Assembly: GCF_900120195.1 (NCBI RefSeq)
Contig: NZ_LT635539.1
Coordinates: 186,001-250,000, forward strand
From: Blautia sp. Marseille-P3087
Lineage (GTDB): Bacteria; Bacillota; Clostridia; Lachnospirales; Lachnospiraceae
Length of the DNA: 64,000 nucleotides
Direction of reading: 5' to 3'
This document shows positions 26,999 to 35,170 of the stretch, in pieces. The position numbers and the translations under genes were made by a program. Under the pieces are notes generated by a model. The model made no database searches. It was not told where the DNA came from and saw only the letters and a program-made list of their open reading frames with translations. Each line of letters opens with the position of its first letter. The stretch's first letter is position 1.

Positions 26999-27223
26999 AG
27001 AATAAAAATCAGAATCTAGTTCTATTACAGAATGGACTCAATCTACTATTTATGTTCAGAGAAGCCTGTAAGATATTCGCTATTCAGCAACAGGAATTTC
27101 CCTTTCCGTCTGAATGCTCTCTTAAACTATTGAATTCACTTACAACAGGAAACCTCACTCCTCCCAATTCCAAAGTTTAAGAGCCGGAAGCCATATTAAT
27201 TTAATTATTTGAACTCACAGAAA
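26999..27223. other. Intergenic stretch, nothing recognised
   Basis: A/T-rich sequence between the DUF362 stop and the hairpin element. Neither strand holds a convincing frame, promoter or stable stem. Confidence 0.5.
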
Positions 27224-27423
27224 GAACCCTGAGCAGGGAGTCTCGCAGACATCTGCAGAAGTCGTGCAATTTCTTAGATATGTTCTGGCTGTATTATCCC
27301 CTGAAATCGTACTGTTCGAGCAAAATGCGAGTTTACGATTTCAGGGGATGCCTTTTACAGACAGGTCATATCTTAGAAATTACCGACGACGAAGCCGTCT
27401 GCGAACTCCCTGCTACAGGGTTC
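27224..27423. repeat. 200-bp imperfect long hairpin (MITE-like) element
   Basis: The two ~85-base arms are imperfect reverse complements. Matched blocks from the outside in are GAACCCTG/CAGGGTTC, GCAGGGAGT/ACTCCCTGC, TCGCAGAC/GTCTGCGA, AATTTCTTAGATATG/CATATCTTAGAAATT (one mismatch) and CCCCTGAAATCGTA/TACGATTTCAGGGG (perfect). It sits in a convergent intergenic region and contains no transposase. A mobile MITE or a giant terminator are both possible. Confidence 0.75.
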
Positions 27424-27479
27424 CTTCGTAAAATCAATTACCAATCAATATCCTTCCAGCTCGTTACCTGCAATCTCAT

Positions 27480-28076
27480 CTACTTCTTCATTGCAGCTTC
27501 CTTCAGAATCTTCACAACCTCCTCCAGACTGAACTTACTGCTGTCAATACAGAGATCATACTGCCCCATATCCAGCCACTTCTGATCCGTGAAAAACTCA
27601 AAATACGCACGACGTTCCTTGTCCATTCTCTTAACAAGTTTCCTTGCACTCTTTTCCTCACGATCCAGTCGTTTCATAACTGTCTGTACACGGTCTTCAA
27701 ATGGTGCATAGATAAACACTTTCAGAGCATGGTCAGTGAGAATGTTGTTTGCACACCTGCCAACGATCACACAGTCTTCCTGATCGCTTAAAGAAAGAAT
27801 GATTTCCCTTTGGATGCCAAACAGAACATCATTCATGGGGATCGGATAACGGTCAACACCGATCTGCAGCTCACTGTCAATAGGGAATCCCCATGGACTT
27901 GGCCGCTTTTCATCCACTTCTGCCAACTGACTGAGCGGAACCTGCTTTTTACTGCTTGCCAGCTCGATCAGTTCCCGGTCATAAAATCCGATTCCCATTT
28001 CTTCGGCAAGAGCCTTTCCGATTATCCGTCCATTACTTCCATACATACGATTGATTGTGATAATACGTTTACTCAT
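27480..28076 (-). CDS. Cytidylate kinase-like family protein
   Basis: A 198-residue protein starting MSKRIITINRMYGSNGRIIG, of the cytidylate kinase-like family (AAK-type NMP kinase fold). The nucleotide loop reads YGSNGRIIGKALAEEMG in place of a canonical GxxGxGKS/T P-loop, as in many family members whose substrate is unknown. Other features are IVGRCANNIL, a DRVQTVMKRLDREEKSARKLV lid-like helix and YDLCIDSSKFSLEEVV near the end. The start at 28076 is chosen because AGGAGG lies about 8 bases upstream on the - strand; the longer frame from a TTG includes that site. True nucleotide kinase activity is uncertain. Confidence 0.85.
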   Translation of the reverse strand: MSKRIITINRMYGSNGRIIGKALAEEMGIGFYDRELIELASSKKQVPLSQLAEVDEKRPSPWGFPIDSELQIGVDRYPIPMNDVLFGIQREIILSLSDQEDCVIVGRCANNILTDHALKVFIYAPFEDRVQTVMKRLDREEKSARKLVKRMDKERRAYFEFFTDQKWLDMGQYDLCIDSSKFSLEEVVKILKEAAMKK

Positions 28077-28298
28077 ATAGCTGCCTCCTCTCAAAGAATC
28101 AAACTTTTATATGCTTTTATCATAGTATAATTTTTGGAAAAATTCAATAAAAAAACAAAATAAAATGATAATAATTTATTATATTTGCAATAAAACTGAC
28201 GAATTAAAATAAGTTTTAAGGTATCTTTAAGGTTAATTCATTTGCCTTTCACAGTTCTCTCAAGAAGTAAACACATCTTTTCGTTAAAGTAATACAAG
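28077..28298. other. Intergenic stretch, A/T-rich
   Basis: Presumably holds the - strand promoter of the kinase-like gene. Nothing else was recognised. Confidence 0.4.
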
Positions 28299-28512
28299 GA
28301 AGTTTTTGTTGAAAGCGGAGATCACGTTTCGGCAGGAACTGTACTTGCAACCGTGGATTCATCATCTGTACTTGAAGCAGTGGAAGATGTTCAGAGCGAA
28401 CTGACGGAGCTCTGTTATATTTTCAGCTGTGATCGGTATATGTTTCGGCTTGTATCCGGCCTGGAAAGCAGCGGCAAAAAAGCCGATCGAGGCCCTTCGC
28501 TATACCGGTTAA
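28299..28512 (+). pseudogene. Scar of a macA-macB-like efflux locus (fused remnants)
   Basis: From 28299 the frame encodes EVFVESGDHVSAGTVLATVD and continues [18 protein letters not shown], which is the biotinyl-lipoyl/hairpin region of an HlyD/MacA-type membrane-fusion protein. Around 28420 this stops matching. In another frame 28426-28512 encodes a segment containing [20 protein letters not shown], then TG and a stop, the typical C-terminus of a MacB/FtsX-type ABC permease. A deletion of a few kilobases that joined the two genes of one operon explains both pieces. No start codon or ribosome binding site is evident. Relic status is inferred from the truncations. Confidence 0.75.
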
Positions 28513-28524
28513 AACAGTATCCAA

Positions 28525-28551
28525 GTTGCTGTGAACGGAGTGAACAGTAGC
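28525..28551. repeat. Small dispersed repeat, copy 1
   Basis: A 27-base unit beginning GTTGCTGTGAAC and ending GTGAACAGTAGC, with GTGAAC repeated across GGA. A shorter copy is at 31322-31339. Confidence 0.5.
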
Positions 28552-28776
28552 GATTGTCGGATTTGAGAGACAACCGTCGAACGAAAATGATTGACCATAC
28601 AGAGGCATGAAAGTTATAATGATCCTGTCAGGGAAAACAGTACTGGAAAAAATTACTTGACATATCTACGCATATTAAATATAATTTTCTTATGCATTAC
28701 AGAAATGTTACAAAAAGTTAAAAACACGAAACAGTAACGAAAAAAGTAATGACAAAGATGCAAGGAATGTTTGAGT

Positions 28777-29622
28777 ATGAGAAAAACAGGATTAACAAAA
28801 CAGCATAACAGAAAGGATAAAGACGGCAAAGTACAGAATTCTTCCCTTCATGGATTTGTATCACTGAGCGTCTGTGCGCTTACAGTACTGACTGTGACCG
28901 GCGGATGTAAGCTTATCGGAAGCGGAAGACAGAATCAGGTTTATGCTGCATCTGAGCAGAAAAGCAGCACATATACGGTCTATACGGATGATTCTCTGCC
29001 AACCGGAATTGCAGGTGTGGTTTCAGGAGTAAATGCAACACCGTCAGCCGGTATGACCGTCAAGCGTATCGGTATTTCCTGTGATGATGTGATTGTTGGT
29101 CAGCGTGTCAGCAAAGTTACCAGCAGTGCGGTGGAGATGAATGTCAGCGACTTGATGACGACCACAGTAGATAACTTTGATGCGCAGGTGATTTCTCATT
29201 CTTCTTCTGCGAAGATGATGTCGGATGAGGATTATGAGAATCTTCTACAGATCGTAGAGGCAGAAGCAGGCACAGAGGACATTAAAGGTCGTGTTCTGGT
29301 AGCAAATGTCATCATGAACCGTATCAAATATCCGGAGTTTCCGAATAATGCGACAGATGTCATCTGGCAGTATATAGATGGTGTGGCACAGTTTTCACCG
29401 GTAGCTGATGGACGTATTTCTGAAGTAGTCCCTACCAACGAAACAAAAGAGGCTGTTAAGCAGGCACTGGAAGGTGTGGATTATTCAGAGGGTGCGCTGT
29501 TCTTTATCCAGAAATCAGCAGCAGCCAAGAATAACATTCAGTGGTTTGATAAGAACCTTAAAAAGCTGTTTAAACATGGTGTGCATGAATTTTATACATA
29601 TCCTGAGGCAGTTCAGCAGTAA
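28777..29622 (+). CDS. SleB-like cell wall hydrolase (Hydrolase_2)
   Basis: A 281-residue exported protein. A hydrophobic segment near residues 27-45 (VSLSVCALTVLTVTGG) followed by QVYAAS looks like a Sec signal peptide. The C-terminal ~130 residues form the SleB/CwlJ-type domain: LLQIVEAEAGTEDIKGRVLVANVIMNR, the VIWQYIDGVAQFSPVADGR region, and WFDKNLKKLFKHGVHEFY. The Glu in EAEAG is the expected catalytic residue of this lytic transglycosylase-like family. The role is probably spore cortex lysis or cell-wall turnover. The start ATG at 28777 is preferred, with AAGGA 10 bases upstream; a TTG at 28771 is too close to it. Confidence 0.88.
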   Translation: MRKTGLTKQHNRKDKDGKVQNSSLHGFVSLSVCALTVLTVTGGCKLIGSGRQNQVYAASEQKSSTYTVYTDDSLPTGIAGVVSGVNATPSAGMTVKRIGISCDDVIVGQRVSKVTSSAVEMNVSDLMTTTVDNFDAQVISHSSSAKMMSDEDYENLLQIVEAEAGTEDIKGRVLVANVIMNRIKYPEFPNNATDVIWQYIDGVAQFSPVADGRISEVVPTNETKEAVKQALEGVDYSEGALFFIQKSAAAKNNIQWFDKNLKKLFKHGVHEFYTYPEAVQQ

Positions 29623-29644
29623 AATACATAAAAAAAACACAGTG

Positions 29645-29683
29645 GGTTCCGGGGATACTAAGTGTTTCACCGGAATCTTTTTT
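29645..29683 (+). terminator. Intrinsic terminator after the SleB-like gene
   Basis: Stem GGTTCCGG/CCGGAATC (one G-U) followed by TTTTTT. Confidence 0.85.
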
Positions 29684-29755
29684 GTTTGACAGGAATTATA
29701 AAAAATACTTTTTGGGAATGTTCTGTAATTTGCTATGGAATTTTACACGGCAACG

Positions 29756-29764
29756 TGGTATACT
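29756..29764 (+). promoter_or_regulatory. Extended -10 promoter of thrC
   Basis: TGGTATACT, a TGn plus perfect -10 element, 45 bases before the thrC ATG. No good -35 is present at the usual distance. Confidence 0.5.
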
Positions 29765-29808
29765 GTGACCAAAAATGAAACAAACTCGAAGAAAGGCAGG
29801 AAGGATAC

Positions 29809-31299
29809 ATGCAGGTATTATACAAGAGCACAAGAGGCAAAGGCGAAACAGTAACTGCTTCCATGGCAATTTTAAAAGGACTTTCTGAAGATGGAGGTCT
29901 GTTTGTACCCACTGAGATTCCGAAACTGGATGTGCCGGCAGAAAAGCTTGCACAGATGACATATCAGGAAACTGCATATGAAGTTATGAGCCGTTTCCTT
30001 ACAGACTTTACAGAAGAAGAGCTGAAAAACTGTATTGCAAGTGCATACGATGAGAAGTTTGATACTTCTGAGATCGCACCGCTTCATGAGGCTAATGGTG
30101 CATATTATCTGGAACTGTTTCATGGTGCGACGATTGCATTTAAAGATATGGCACTTTCTATCCTGCCGCATCTTATGACAACTGCTGCAAAGAAAAATGC
30201 AGTCAAAAATGAAATCGTAATCCTTACTGCAACATCCGGCGATACCGGAAAGGCGGCACTTGCAGGTTTTGCGGATGTTCCGGGAACCAGAATCATCGTA
30301 TTCTATCCGAAACACGGTGTCAGCCCGATTCAGGAAAAGCAGATGGTAACGCAGAAGGGTGACAACACTTATGTAGTTGGAATTACCGGAAACTTTGACG
30401 ATGCGCAGACAGCAGTCAAGAAGATGTTCAACGACCGTGAGCTTGCAGCAGAACTTGATGGTGCCGGATTCCAGTTTTCCTCTGCAAACTCCATCAATAT
30501 CGGAAGACTGGTTCCACAGATTGTTTATTATGTATATGCTTACTCCAGACTGGTCGGACAGGGCAAAGTAAAAGCAGGAGACAAGATCAATGTTGTAGTT
30601 CCGACAGGTAACTTCGGAAATATTCTTGCTGCTTACTATGCAAAACAGATGGGACTTCCAATCAATAAACTGGTTTGCGCATCCAATGAGAATAAAGTCC
30701 TTTTTGATTTCTTCCGTACAGGAACTTATGACAGAAAGAGAGACTTTATCCTTACAACTTCTCCGTCCATGGATATTCTGATTTCCAGCAATCTGGAACG
30801 TCTGATCTATCGTCTGACAGGCGAAGATGCACAGAAGTGTGCAGAACTGATGCAGTCATTAAGTGAAGGCGGAGAATATACAATCACTGATGAAATGAAA
30901 AAAGGTCTTGCAGATTTCTATGGAAATTACTGCAGCGAAGAAGAAACAAAAGAGACCATCCATAATGTTTACAAAAACAGTGATTATGTGATCGATCCTC
31001 ATACAGCTGTTGCGGCAGGCGTTTATAAGAAATATCTGAAGGATACAGACGATCATACTGTAACGGTGATTGCATCTACAGCAAGTCCGTACAAATTCAC
31101 AAGAAGCGTAATGGATGCTGTTGCAGATAAAGAAGAAGACAAAGATGATTTTGCACTGGCAGATCAGCTTTCTGCCATTTCCGGTGTCAAAGTGCCGAAA
31201 GCAGTAGAAGAAATCCGTACAGCACCGGTACTGCATGATATTGTAGTAGATGCACCGGATATGCCGGATACTGTCAAAAAAGTTCTCGGCATTCACTGA
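29809..31299 (+). CDS. thrC: Threonine synthase
   Basis: PLP enzyme converting O-phosphohomoserine to threonine. The 496 residues match the long (class I, E. coli-like) threonine synthases. The N-terminus is YKSTRGKGETVTASMAILKG, the PLP lysine sits in FHGATIAFKDMALS, and the phosphate-binding loop is TATSGDTGKAALAGF. SSANSINIGRLVPQ and VVPTGNFGN are further family motifs. GGCAGGAAGG precedes the ATG. It is monocistronic; no other threonine-pathway gene is nearby. A promoter with an extended -10 element lies upstream. Confidence 0.96.
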   Translation: MQVLYKSTRGKGETVTASMAILKGLSEDGGLFVPTEIPKLDVPAEKLAQMTYQETAYEVMSRFLTDFTEEELKNCIASAYDEKFDTSEIAPLHEANGAYYLELFHGATIAFKDMALSILPHLMTTAAKKNAVKNEIVILTATSGDTGKAALAGFADVPGTRIIVFYPKHGVSPIQEKQMVTQKGDNTYVVGITGNFDDAQTAVKKMFNDRELAAELDGAGFQFSSANSINIGRLVPQIVYYVYAYSRLVGQGKVKAGDKINVVVPTGNFGNILAAYYAKQMGLPINKLVCASNENKVLFDFFRTGTYDRKRDFILTTSPSMDILISSNLERLIYRLTGEDAQKCAELMQSLSEGGEYTITDEMKKGLADFYGNYCSEEETKETIHNVYKNSDYVIDPHTAVAAGVYKKYLKDTDDHTVTVIASTASPYKFTRSVMDAVADKEEDKDDFALADQLSAISGVKVPKAVEEIRTAPVLHDIVVDAPDMPDTVKKVLGIH

Positions 31300-31321
31300 T
31301 TTAACAAACACAGAAAAGAAT

Positions 31322-31339
31322 GTTGCTGTGAACAGTAAC
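31322..31339. repeat. Small dispersed repeat, copy 2 (short form)
   Basis: GTTGCTGTGAACAGTAAC, a palindrome-like hairpin. It matches the 28525-28551 copy but lacks its internal 9-base duplication. Confidence 0.45.
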
Positions 31340-31378
31340 AAAAGAATCTTTTACAGAAACTTTTTCCAGTATTATGTG

Positions 31379-31407
31379 TTGAAAAATCACATATAATAGA
31401 GTACAAT
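31379..31407 (+). promoter_or_regulatory. Promoter of the structured RNA
   Basis: TTGAAA (31379-31384), 17-base spacer, TACAAT (31402-31407). Predicted RNA start near 31414. Confidence 0.65.
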
Positions 31408-31413
31408 AAAAAA

Positions 31414-31634
31414 AGAAAATAACTTCTGGAATGTGCGAGACCCCTTTTTTATTTGAACCTACATTGACAAATAGGGACTCCTACATTGTTGAAGTGATGT
31501 CAGACCTCTCGTTGTGGTAGGCAGATCTTCAGTTGCGGACACCCATCCTGGCTTAGGCTAGGCGTCAAATGGAAGGGAACGGCATTCCGGATCTTAAAGA
31601 AAGAAATGAGTCATAGAGATATGGCTCTTTTTTT
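31414..31634 (+). ncRNA. Structured non-coding RNA, 6S-like candidate
   Basis: A ~220-base transcription unit with its own promoter and terminator but no reading frame. A long-range stem TCTGGAATG (31425-31433) / CATTCCGGA (31583-31591) closes it. Inside come CCCTT/AAGGG, ATTTG/CAAAT and CCTA/TAGG, forming a long irregular rod. CCTACATTG occurs twice (31458-31466, 31480-31488). Size, closing stem and bulged rod resemble 6S RNA. Another family-specific RNA such as the raiA/SAC type, or a leader of galM (start 37 bases after the terminator), is also possible. That a structured RNA is made is well supported; the family is not. Confidence 0.65.
31608..31634 (+). terminator. Terminator of the structured RNA
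   Basis: Stem GAGTCAT/ATGGCTC followed by seven T. Confidence 0.85.
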
Positions 31635-31672
31635 GAAGAAGTATTATGTATAGTCAGGTTTGGGAGGAAATT

Positions 31673-32728
31673 ATGGTAACAAAACGAACATTTGGAAAAT
31701 TATCATCAGGAGAAGAAATTCAGATTTTCCATCTGGAAAATAAAGCCGGTGCTTATGCAGAAATTTCACAGTTTGGTGCAATTCTGGTAAAGCTTTGTGT
31801 ACCGGACAGAGAAGGTAAACTTACAGATGTAGTTCTGGGGTATGATGATCTTGCAGGCTATGAGGTTAACGGATGCTTCTTTGGCGCGACGATCGGAAGA
31901 AGCGGAAACCGTATTGCTGATTCCAGATTTGTGCTGGACGGACAGGAAATCACCCTTACACCGAATGAGGGCAAAAACAATCTGCACAGTGGACCGAATG
32001 GTTTTGAGAAAAAAATCTGGAATGCGGCAGAGATTTCCGAGGACAAAAATGCAGTGACATTTTCGAGAATCAGTCCGGATGGAGAGAATGGATTCCCGGG
32101 AGAATTTCAGGTTTCTGTTACATATGAAATGACAGAAAATAATGAGCTTCGGATCGTATACGGAGGTGTCTGTGACAGGACAACAGTTGCCAATATGACC
32201 AATCATTCTTATTTCAACTTGGCAGGAGAAGGCAGTGGCAAGGCAATGGATCAGTACCTGACGATTCATGCAGAAGCTTATACACCTGTTGGAGAAGGAT
32301 CTATTCCACTTGGAGAGAATGCACCGGTTGAAGGTACCCCGATGGATTTCCGCACACCACATCAGATTGGCGATGAGATTGAAGCCGACTTCGAGCAGTT
32401 AAAGATTACAGGCGGTTATGATCATAACTATGTGACCGATTATTATAACAAAGCCAGTGTCCGTGAGATTGCCCGTGCATGGTCCGAAAAGACCGGTATA
32501 GAGATGAGTGTACTGAGTGACTGCCCATGCGTGCAGTTCTATGCAGCCAACTTTGTAGAAAACGAGCATGGTAAGAACGGACATGTCTACAATCAGAGAG
32601 AAGCGTTCTGCCTGGAAACACAGGTAGAGCCGAATGCAGTCAATGTAGAAGCGTTCCATTCCCCGGTTCTGGATGCTGGTGAGCGATATTATTCCGAGAC
32701 CATTTACTGTTTCTCCGTCAGAAAATAA
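31673..32728 (+). CDS. galM: Aldose 1-epimerase (galactose mutarotase)
   Basis: Interconverts alpha and beta anomers of aldoses. The 351 residues show NNLHSGPNGFEKKIW, the catalytic His in NMTNHSYFNLAG and the catalytic Glu in CLETQVEPNAVN. GGYDHNYV is another family motif. The start ATG at 31673 is chosen because GGGAGGAAA lies about 6 bases upstream; a longer frame from 31646 includes that site. It stands alone, with no Leloir-pathway gene next to it. Confidence 0.93.
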   Translation: MVTKRTFGKLSSGEEIQIFHLENKAGAYAEISQFGAILVKLCVPDREGKLTDVVLGYDDLAGYEVNGCFFGATIGRSGNRIADSRFVLDGQEITLTPNEGKNNLHSGPNGFEKKIWNAAEISEDKNAVTFSRISPDGENGFPGEFQVSVTYEMTENNELRIVYGGVCDRTTVANMTNHSYFNLAGEGSGKAMDQYLTIHAEAYTPVGEGSIPLGENAPVEGTPMDFRTPHQIGDEIEADFEQLKITGGYDHNYVTDYYNKASVREIARAWSEKTGIEMSVLSDCPCVQFYAANFVENEHGKNGHVYNQREAFCLETQVEPNAVNVEAFHSPVLDAGERYYSETIYCFSVRK

Positions 32729-32767
32729 ATAAAAGTTATTTTTCCGGCTTTCTTCATATAATGCAGT

Positions 32768-33937
32768 ATGAAGAAGGTCGGATTTTTTATTGGAATAAGT
32801 ATGATTTTTTATAGTGCTGCAGTGACAAAATGTGTGGCAGAAATTTATGCAGAAGTGCCGGATCCGGTAATTCGTGTGCTGATATCGGATAGTGATTTTC
32901 AGTCATATTATCACCCGATGGTGACGGTCGCTTATAACGGCAGGGAAATACGATATGAAGCAGAAGAACTTCAAAAGCAAAAAACAACCATACGTATTCC
33001 GGCGCAAAAAGAAGGCATCTGTATTCAATCATTGAAGCGCCAGGATGGTGCACCGGTATATCATGGGAGTATGGAGCTAATACCGGATGAGCAGGGAATT
33101 CTACTGGTAAATGAACTGTGTCTGGAAGAATATCTGAAAGGGGTTGTACCAAGTGAAATGCCGTCATCGTATTCGCTTGAAGCACTGAAAGCACAGGCGG
33201 TATGTGCAAGAACCTATGCATGGAAACAGATACAGGAGGGCAGACTGACAGAGTATGATGCGGATGTGGATGACAGCGTGAGCTTTCAGGTGTATGGAAA
33301 TGTTCGGCCACAGGATTCCACGACACATGCCGTCGAAGAAACAAAGGGGCAGATCATATGTCAGAATGGAGAAGCCATCGATGCATATTATTTTTCGACT
33401 TCGGCAGGTGTGACCAGCACGGATGAAATCTGGGGTGCTGCAAAGGCTGCTTCTTATCTGAAAAGTGTTCCCTGTAAATTTGATGAACGGGAACCGTGGA
33501 GCCGCTGGTCCGTTGAAATTCCGTGGGAAAATATAGAAAAGCGGGCAGAAGCATATCAGGATAAAAAGGATGCTTTGACAGCAATTACAGTGAATGCAAG
33601 AAATGAAAGCGGAGCAGTAACCGATCTTACGGTGAGTATGAAAGAAGACTCTTTTGAATTAAAAAATGAATATGAAATCCGGCAGTTCTTTTCTCCGGAG
33701 GGCTGCACGATTACAGAAAAGGATGGCACAGAGACTGAAGGAGGAAAATTGTTGCCGAGTGCATATTTTGAACTGGAAATGAAAAAAGGTGAATCTGTGA
33801 AGATTACAGGCGGCGGTTACGGGCATGGTGTGGGAATGAGCCAGACGGCGGCAAATGTGATGGCAGAAGAGGGTTACGATTACAGGATAATTCTGGATTA
33901 TTTTTTCAAAAATATTACAATTGAAAATCTGGGATGA
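32768..33937 (+). CDS. SpoIID/LytB domain protein
   Basis: A 389-residue protein with an N-terminal hydrophobic segment (residues 4-24), so exported or membrane-anchored. The SpoIID domain shows LEEYLKGVVPSEMPSSY with the catalytic Glu, LKAQAVCARTYA, a STSAGVTSTDEIW region and the C-terminal GGGYGHGVGMSQTAANVMA. SpoIID is the lytic transglycosylase of engulfment during sporulation. Whether this is the canonical spoIID or a paralogue cannot be told, because the spoIIQ and spoIIID neighbours are absent. No clear Shine-Dalgarno sequence precedes the ATG, which is unusual for this window. Confidence 0.88.
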   Translation: MKKVGFFIGISMIFYSAAVTKCVAEIYAEVPDPVIRVLISDSDFQSYYHPMVTVAYNGREIRYEAEELQKQKTTIRIPAQKEGICIQSLKRQDGAPVYHGSMELIPDEQGILLVNELCLEEYLKGVVPSEMPSSYSLEALKAQAVCARTYAWKQIQEGRLTEYDADVDDSVSFQVYGNVRPQDSTTHAVEETKGQIICQNGEAIDAYYFSTSAGVTSTDEIWGAAKAASYLKSVPCKFDEREPWSRWSVEIPWENIEKRAEAYQDKKDALTAITVNARNESGAVTDLTVSMKEDSFELKNEYEIRQFFSPEGCTITEKDGTETEGGKLLPSAYFELEMKKGESVKITGGGYGHGVGMSQTAANVMAEEGYDYRIILDYFFKNITIENLG

Positions 33938-33997
33938 CAGAAATATGATTTCATGGTAAAATGTACAACAAACATATTTGACCCTGGGAGAAAAAAT

Positions 33998-34900
33998 ATG
34001 GAAAAAAAATCAGAAAAAGGCACGATAGCGCTGATCCTTGGCTTTATAAAGCGTATGCAGGAGGATCATATCGGTGCATATGCTGCGCAGGCGGCATATT
34101 TCCTGATCATGTCGTTTATTCCTTTTGTGCTGGTGCTCACCGCACTTGTACAGTATACACCGCTTACTTACCGGATGCTCAGACAGGTGATCATCGGGTT
34201 TGTACCGGATAATTTACAGGATTTTGTACTCAAGATCATTGCAGAAGTGTTCACGAAGAGTGCAGCAGTCGTACCGATTTCCGGTCTGTTCGCACTGTGG
34301 TCTTCCGGCAAGGGCATGCAGTCCCTGATTGCGGGACTGAACGTGATCTATCACGTAAAAGAAACTCGAAACTGGCTGACGAACCGGTTGTATTCGATGT
34401 TATATATGTTTTTGTTTATTATTGCGATTATTACCAGTCTTCTGCTTCTGGTTATGGGTAACCGGATACATGCGGAACTGGTTGTTCACATGCCATTACT
34501 CGGGAAGGTAGTAGGGAGAATTTTGAGTGCCAAGACATTTCTTGTTTTTGTTGTACTCTTTCTTGTTTTTCTTGTATTGTACAGATACCTGCCAAACAGA
34601 AAAGCATCCCTGAAGAGTCAGGTGCCGGGGGCATTTATCATTGCTGTGGCATGGTCAATGTTTTCCTATTTCTTTTCATTGTATTTTACATTTTTTCCGA
34701 ATTTCAGTAATATGTACGGAAGTCTGTCTGCACTGATCATGGTTATGCTGTGGCTTTATGTATGCATGAATCTCTTGCTTTACGGGGCAGAATTAAATGC
34801 ATATTTTGAAAAACAGTTCCGCCAGGCACAGTATACTGTATGGCAGCAGATAAAAAAACTGCTTGACAGATTTTTGGCGCTGTGGCATCATAAAGACTGA
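33998..34900 (+). CDS. YihY/BrkB family inner membrane protein
   Basis: A 300-residue membrane protein with six predicted segments: near 30-50, 85-105, 125-155, 165-185, 200-220 and 235-265. Family motifs are AAQAAYFLIMSFIPF near the N-terminus, LWSSGKGMQSLIAGLNVIY in the middle and YGSLSALIMVMLWLYVCMNLLLYGAELNA near the end. Once called RNase BN, the family is now considered membrane proteins of unknown function. The start at 33998 is chosen because GGGAG lies 7 bases upstream; the longer frame from 33953 is unlikely. Confidence 0.9.
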   Translation: MEKKSEKGTIALILGFIKRMQEDHIGAYAAQAAYFLIMSFIPFVLVLTALVQYTPLTYRMLRQVIIGFVPDNLQDFVLKIIAEVFTKSAAVVPISGLFALWSSGKGMQSLIAGLNVIYHVKETRNWLTNRLYSMLYMFLFIIAIITSLLLLVMGNRIHAELVVHMPLLGKVVGRILSAKTFLVFVVLFLVFLVLYRYLPNRKASLKSQVPGAFIIAVAWSMFSYFFSLYFTFFPNFSNMYGSLSALIMVMLWLYVCMNLLLYGAELNAYFEKQFRQAQYTVWQQIKKLLDRFLALWHHKD

Positions 34901-34924
34901 TAAGCGAAAAGCTGTGAAGGCGTT

Positions 34925-35145
34925 TCAGGAAATTGTTTTCTTACAGAGAGAGGGAGTCATCGGCTGTAAGCTCCTTTAAGTTCAGACAGTTTCTTAATTT
35001 CCCGCCGGAGCCTCGTTTCTGAACTTTCAGTAGGAAGCGACGTGGGTGCGCGTTAAGCATAACTCAAGTGCCTGTGGATAATTCCATGGGAAGCAGGGTG
35101 GTACCGCGGTTATAATTCCGTCCCTTTTTAGGGACGGATTTTTTT
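34925..35145 (+). promoter_or_regulatory. T-box leader, phenylalanine-specific
   Basis: Senses uncharged tRNA-Phe and switches between terminator and antiterminator for pheST. The T-box core AGGGTGGTACCGCGG is at 35095-35109. The terminator CCGTCCC/GGGACGG plus T run is at 35118-35145. Stem I begins near AGAGAGGGAGTCATCGGCTG, and the specifier TTC (35036-35038) in GAACTTTCAGTAGG encodes Phe. The first codons of pheS follow 25 bases after the terminator. Confidence 0.95.
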
Positions 35146-35170
35146 ATGTTAAAAAAAGGAGAGTAAAACC

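Noticed and set aside
27280-27585. A 101-codon + strand frame inside the hairpin element
   Set aside because: It runs through both hairpin arms and into the antisense of the kinase-like gene; no ribosome binding site or homology.
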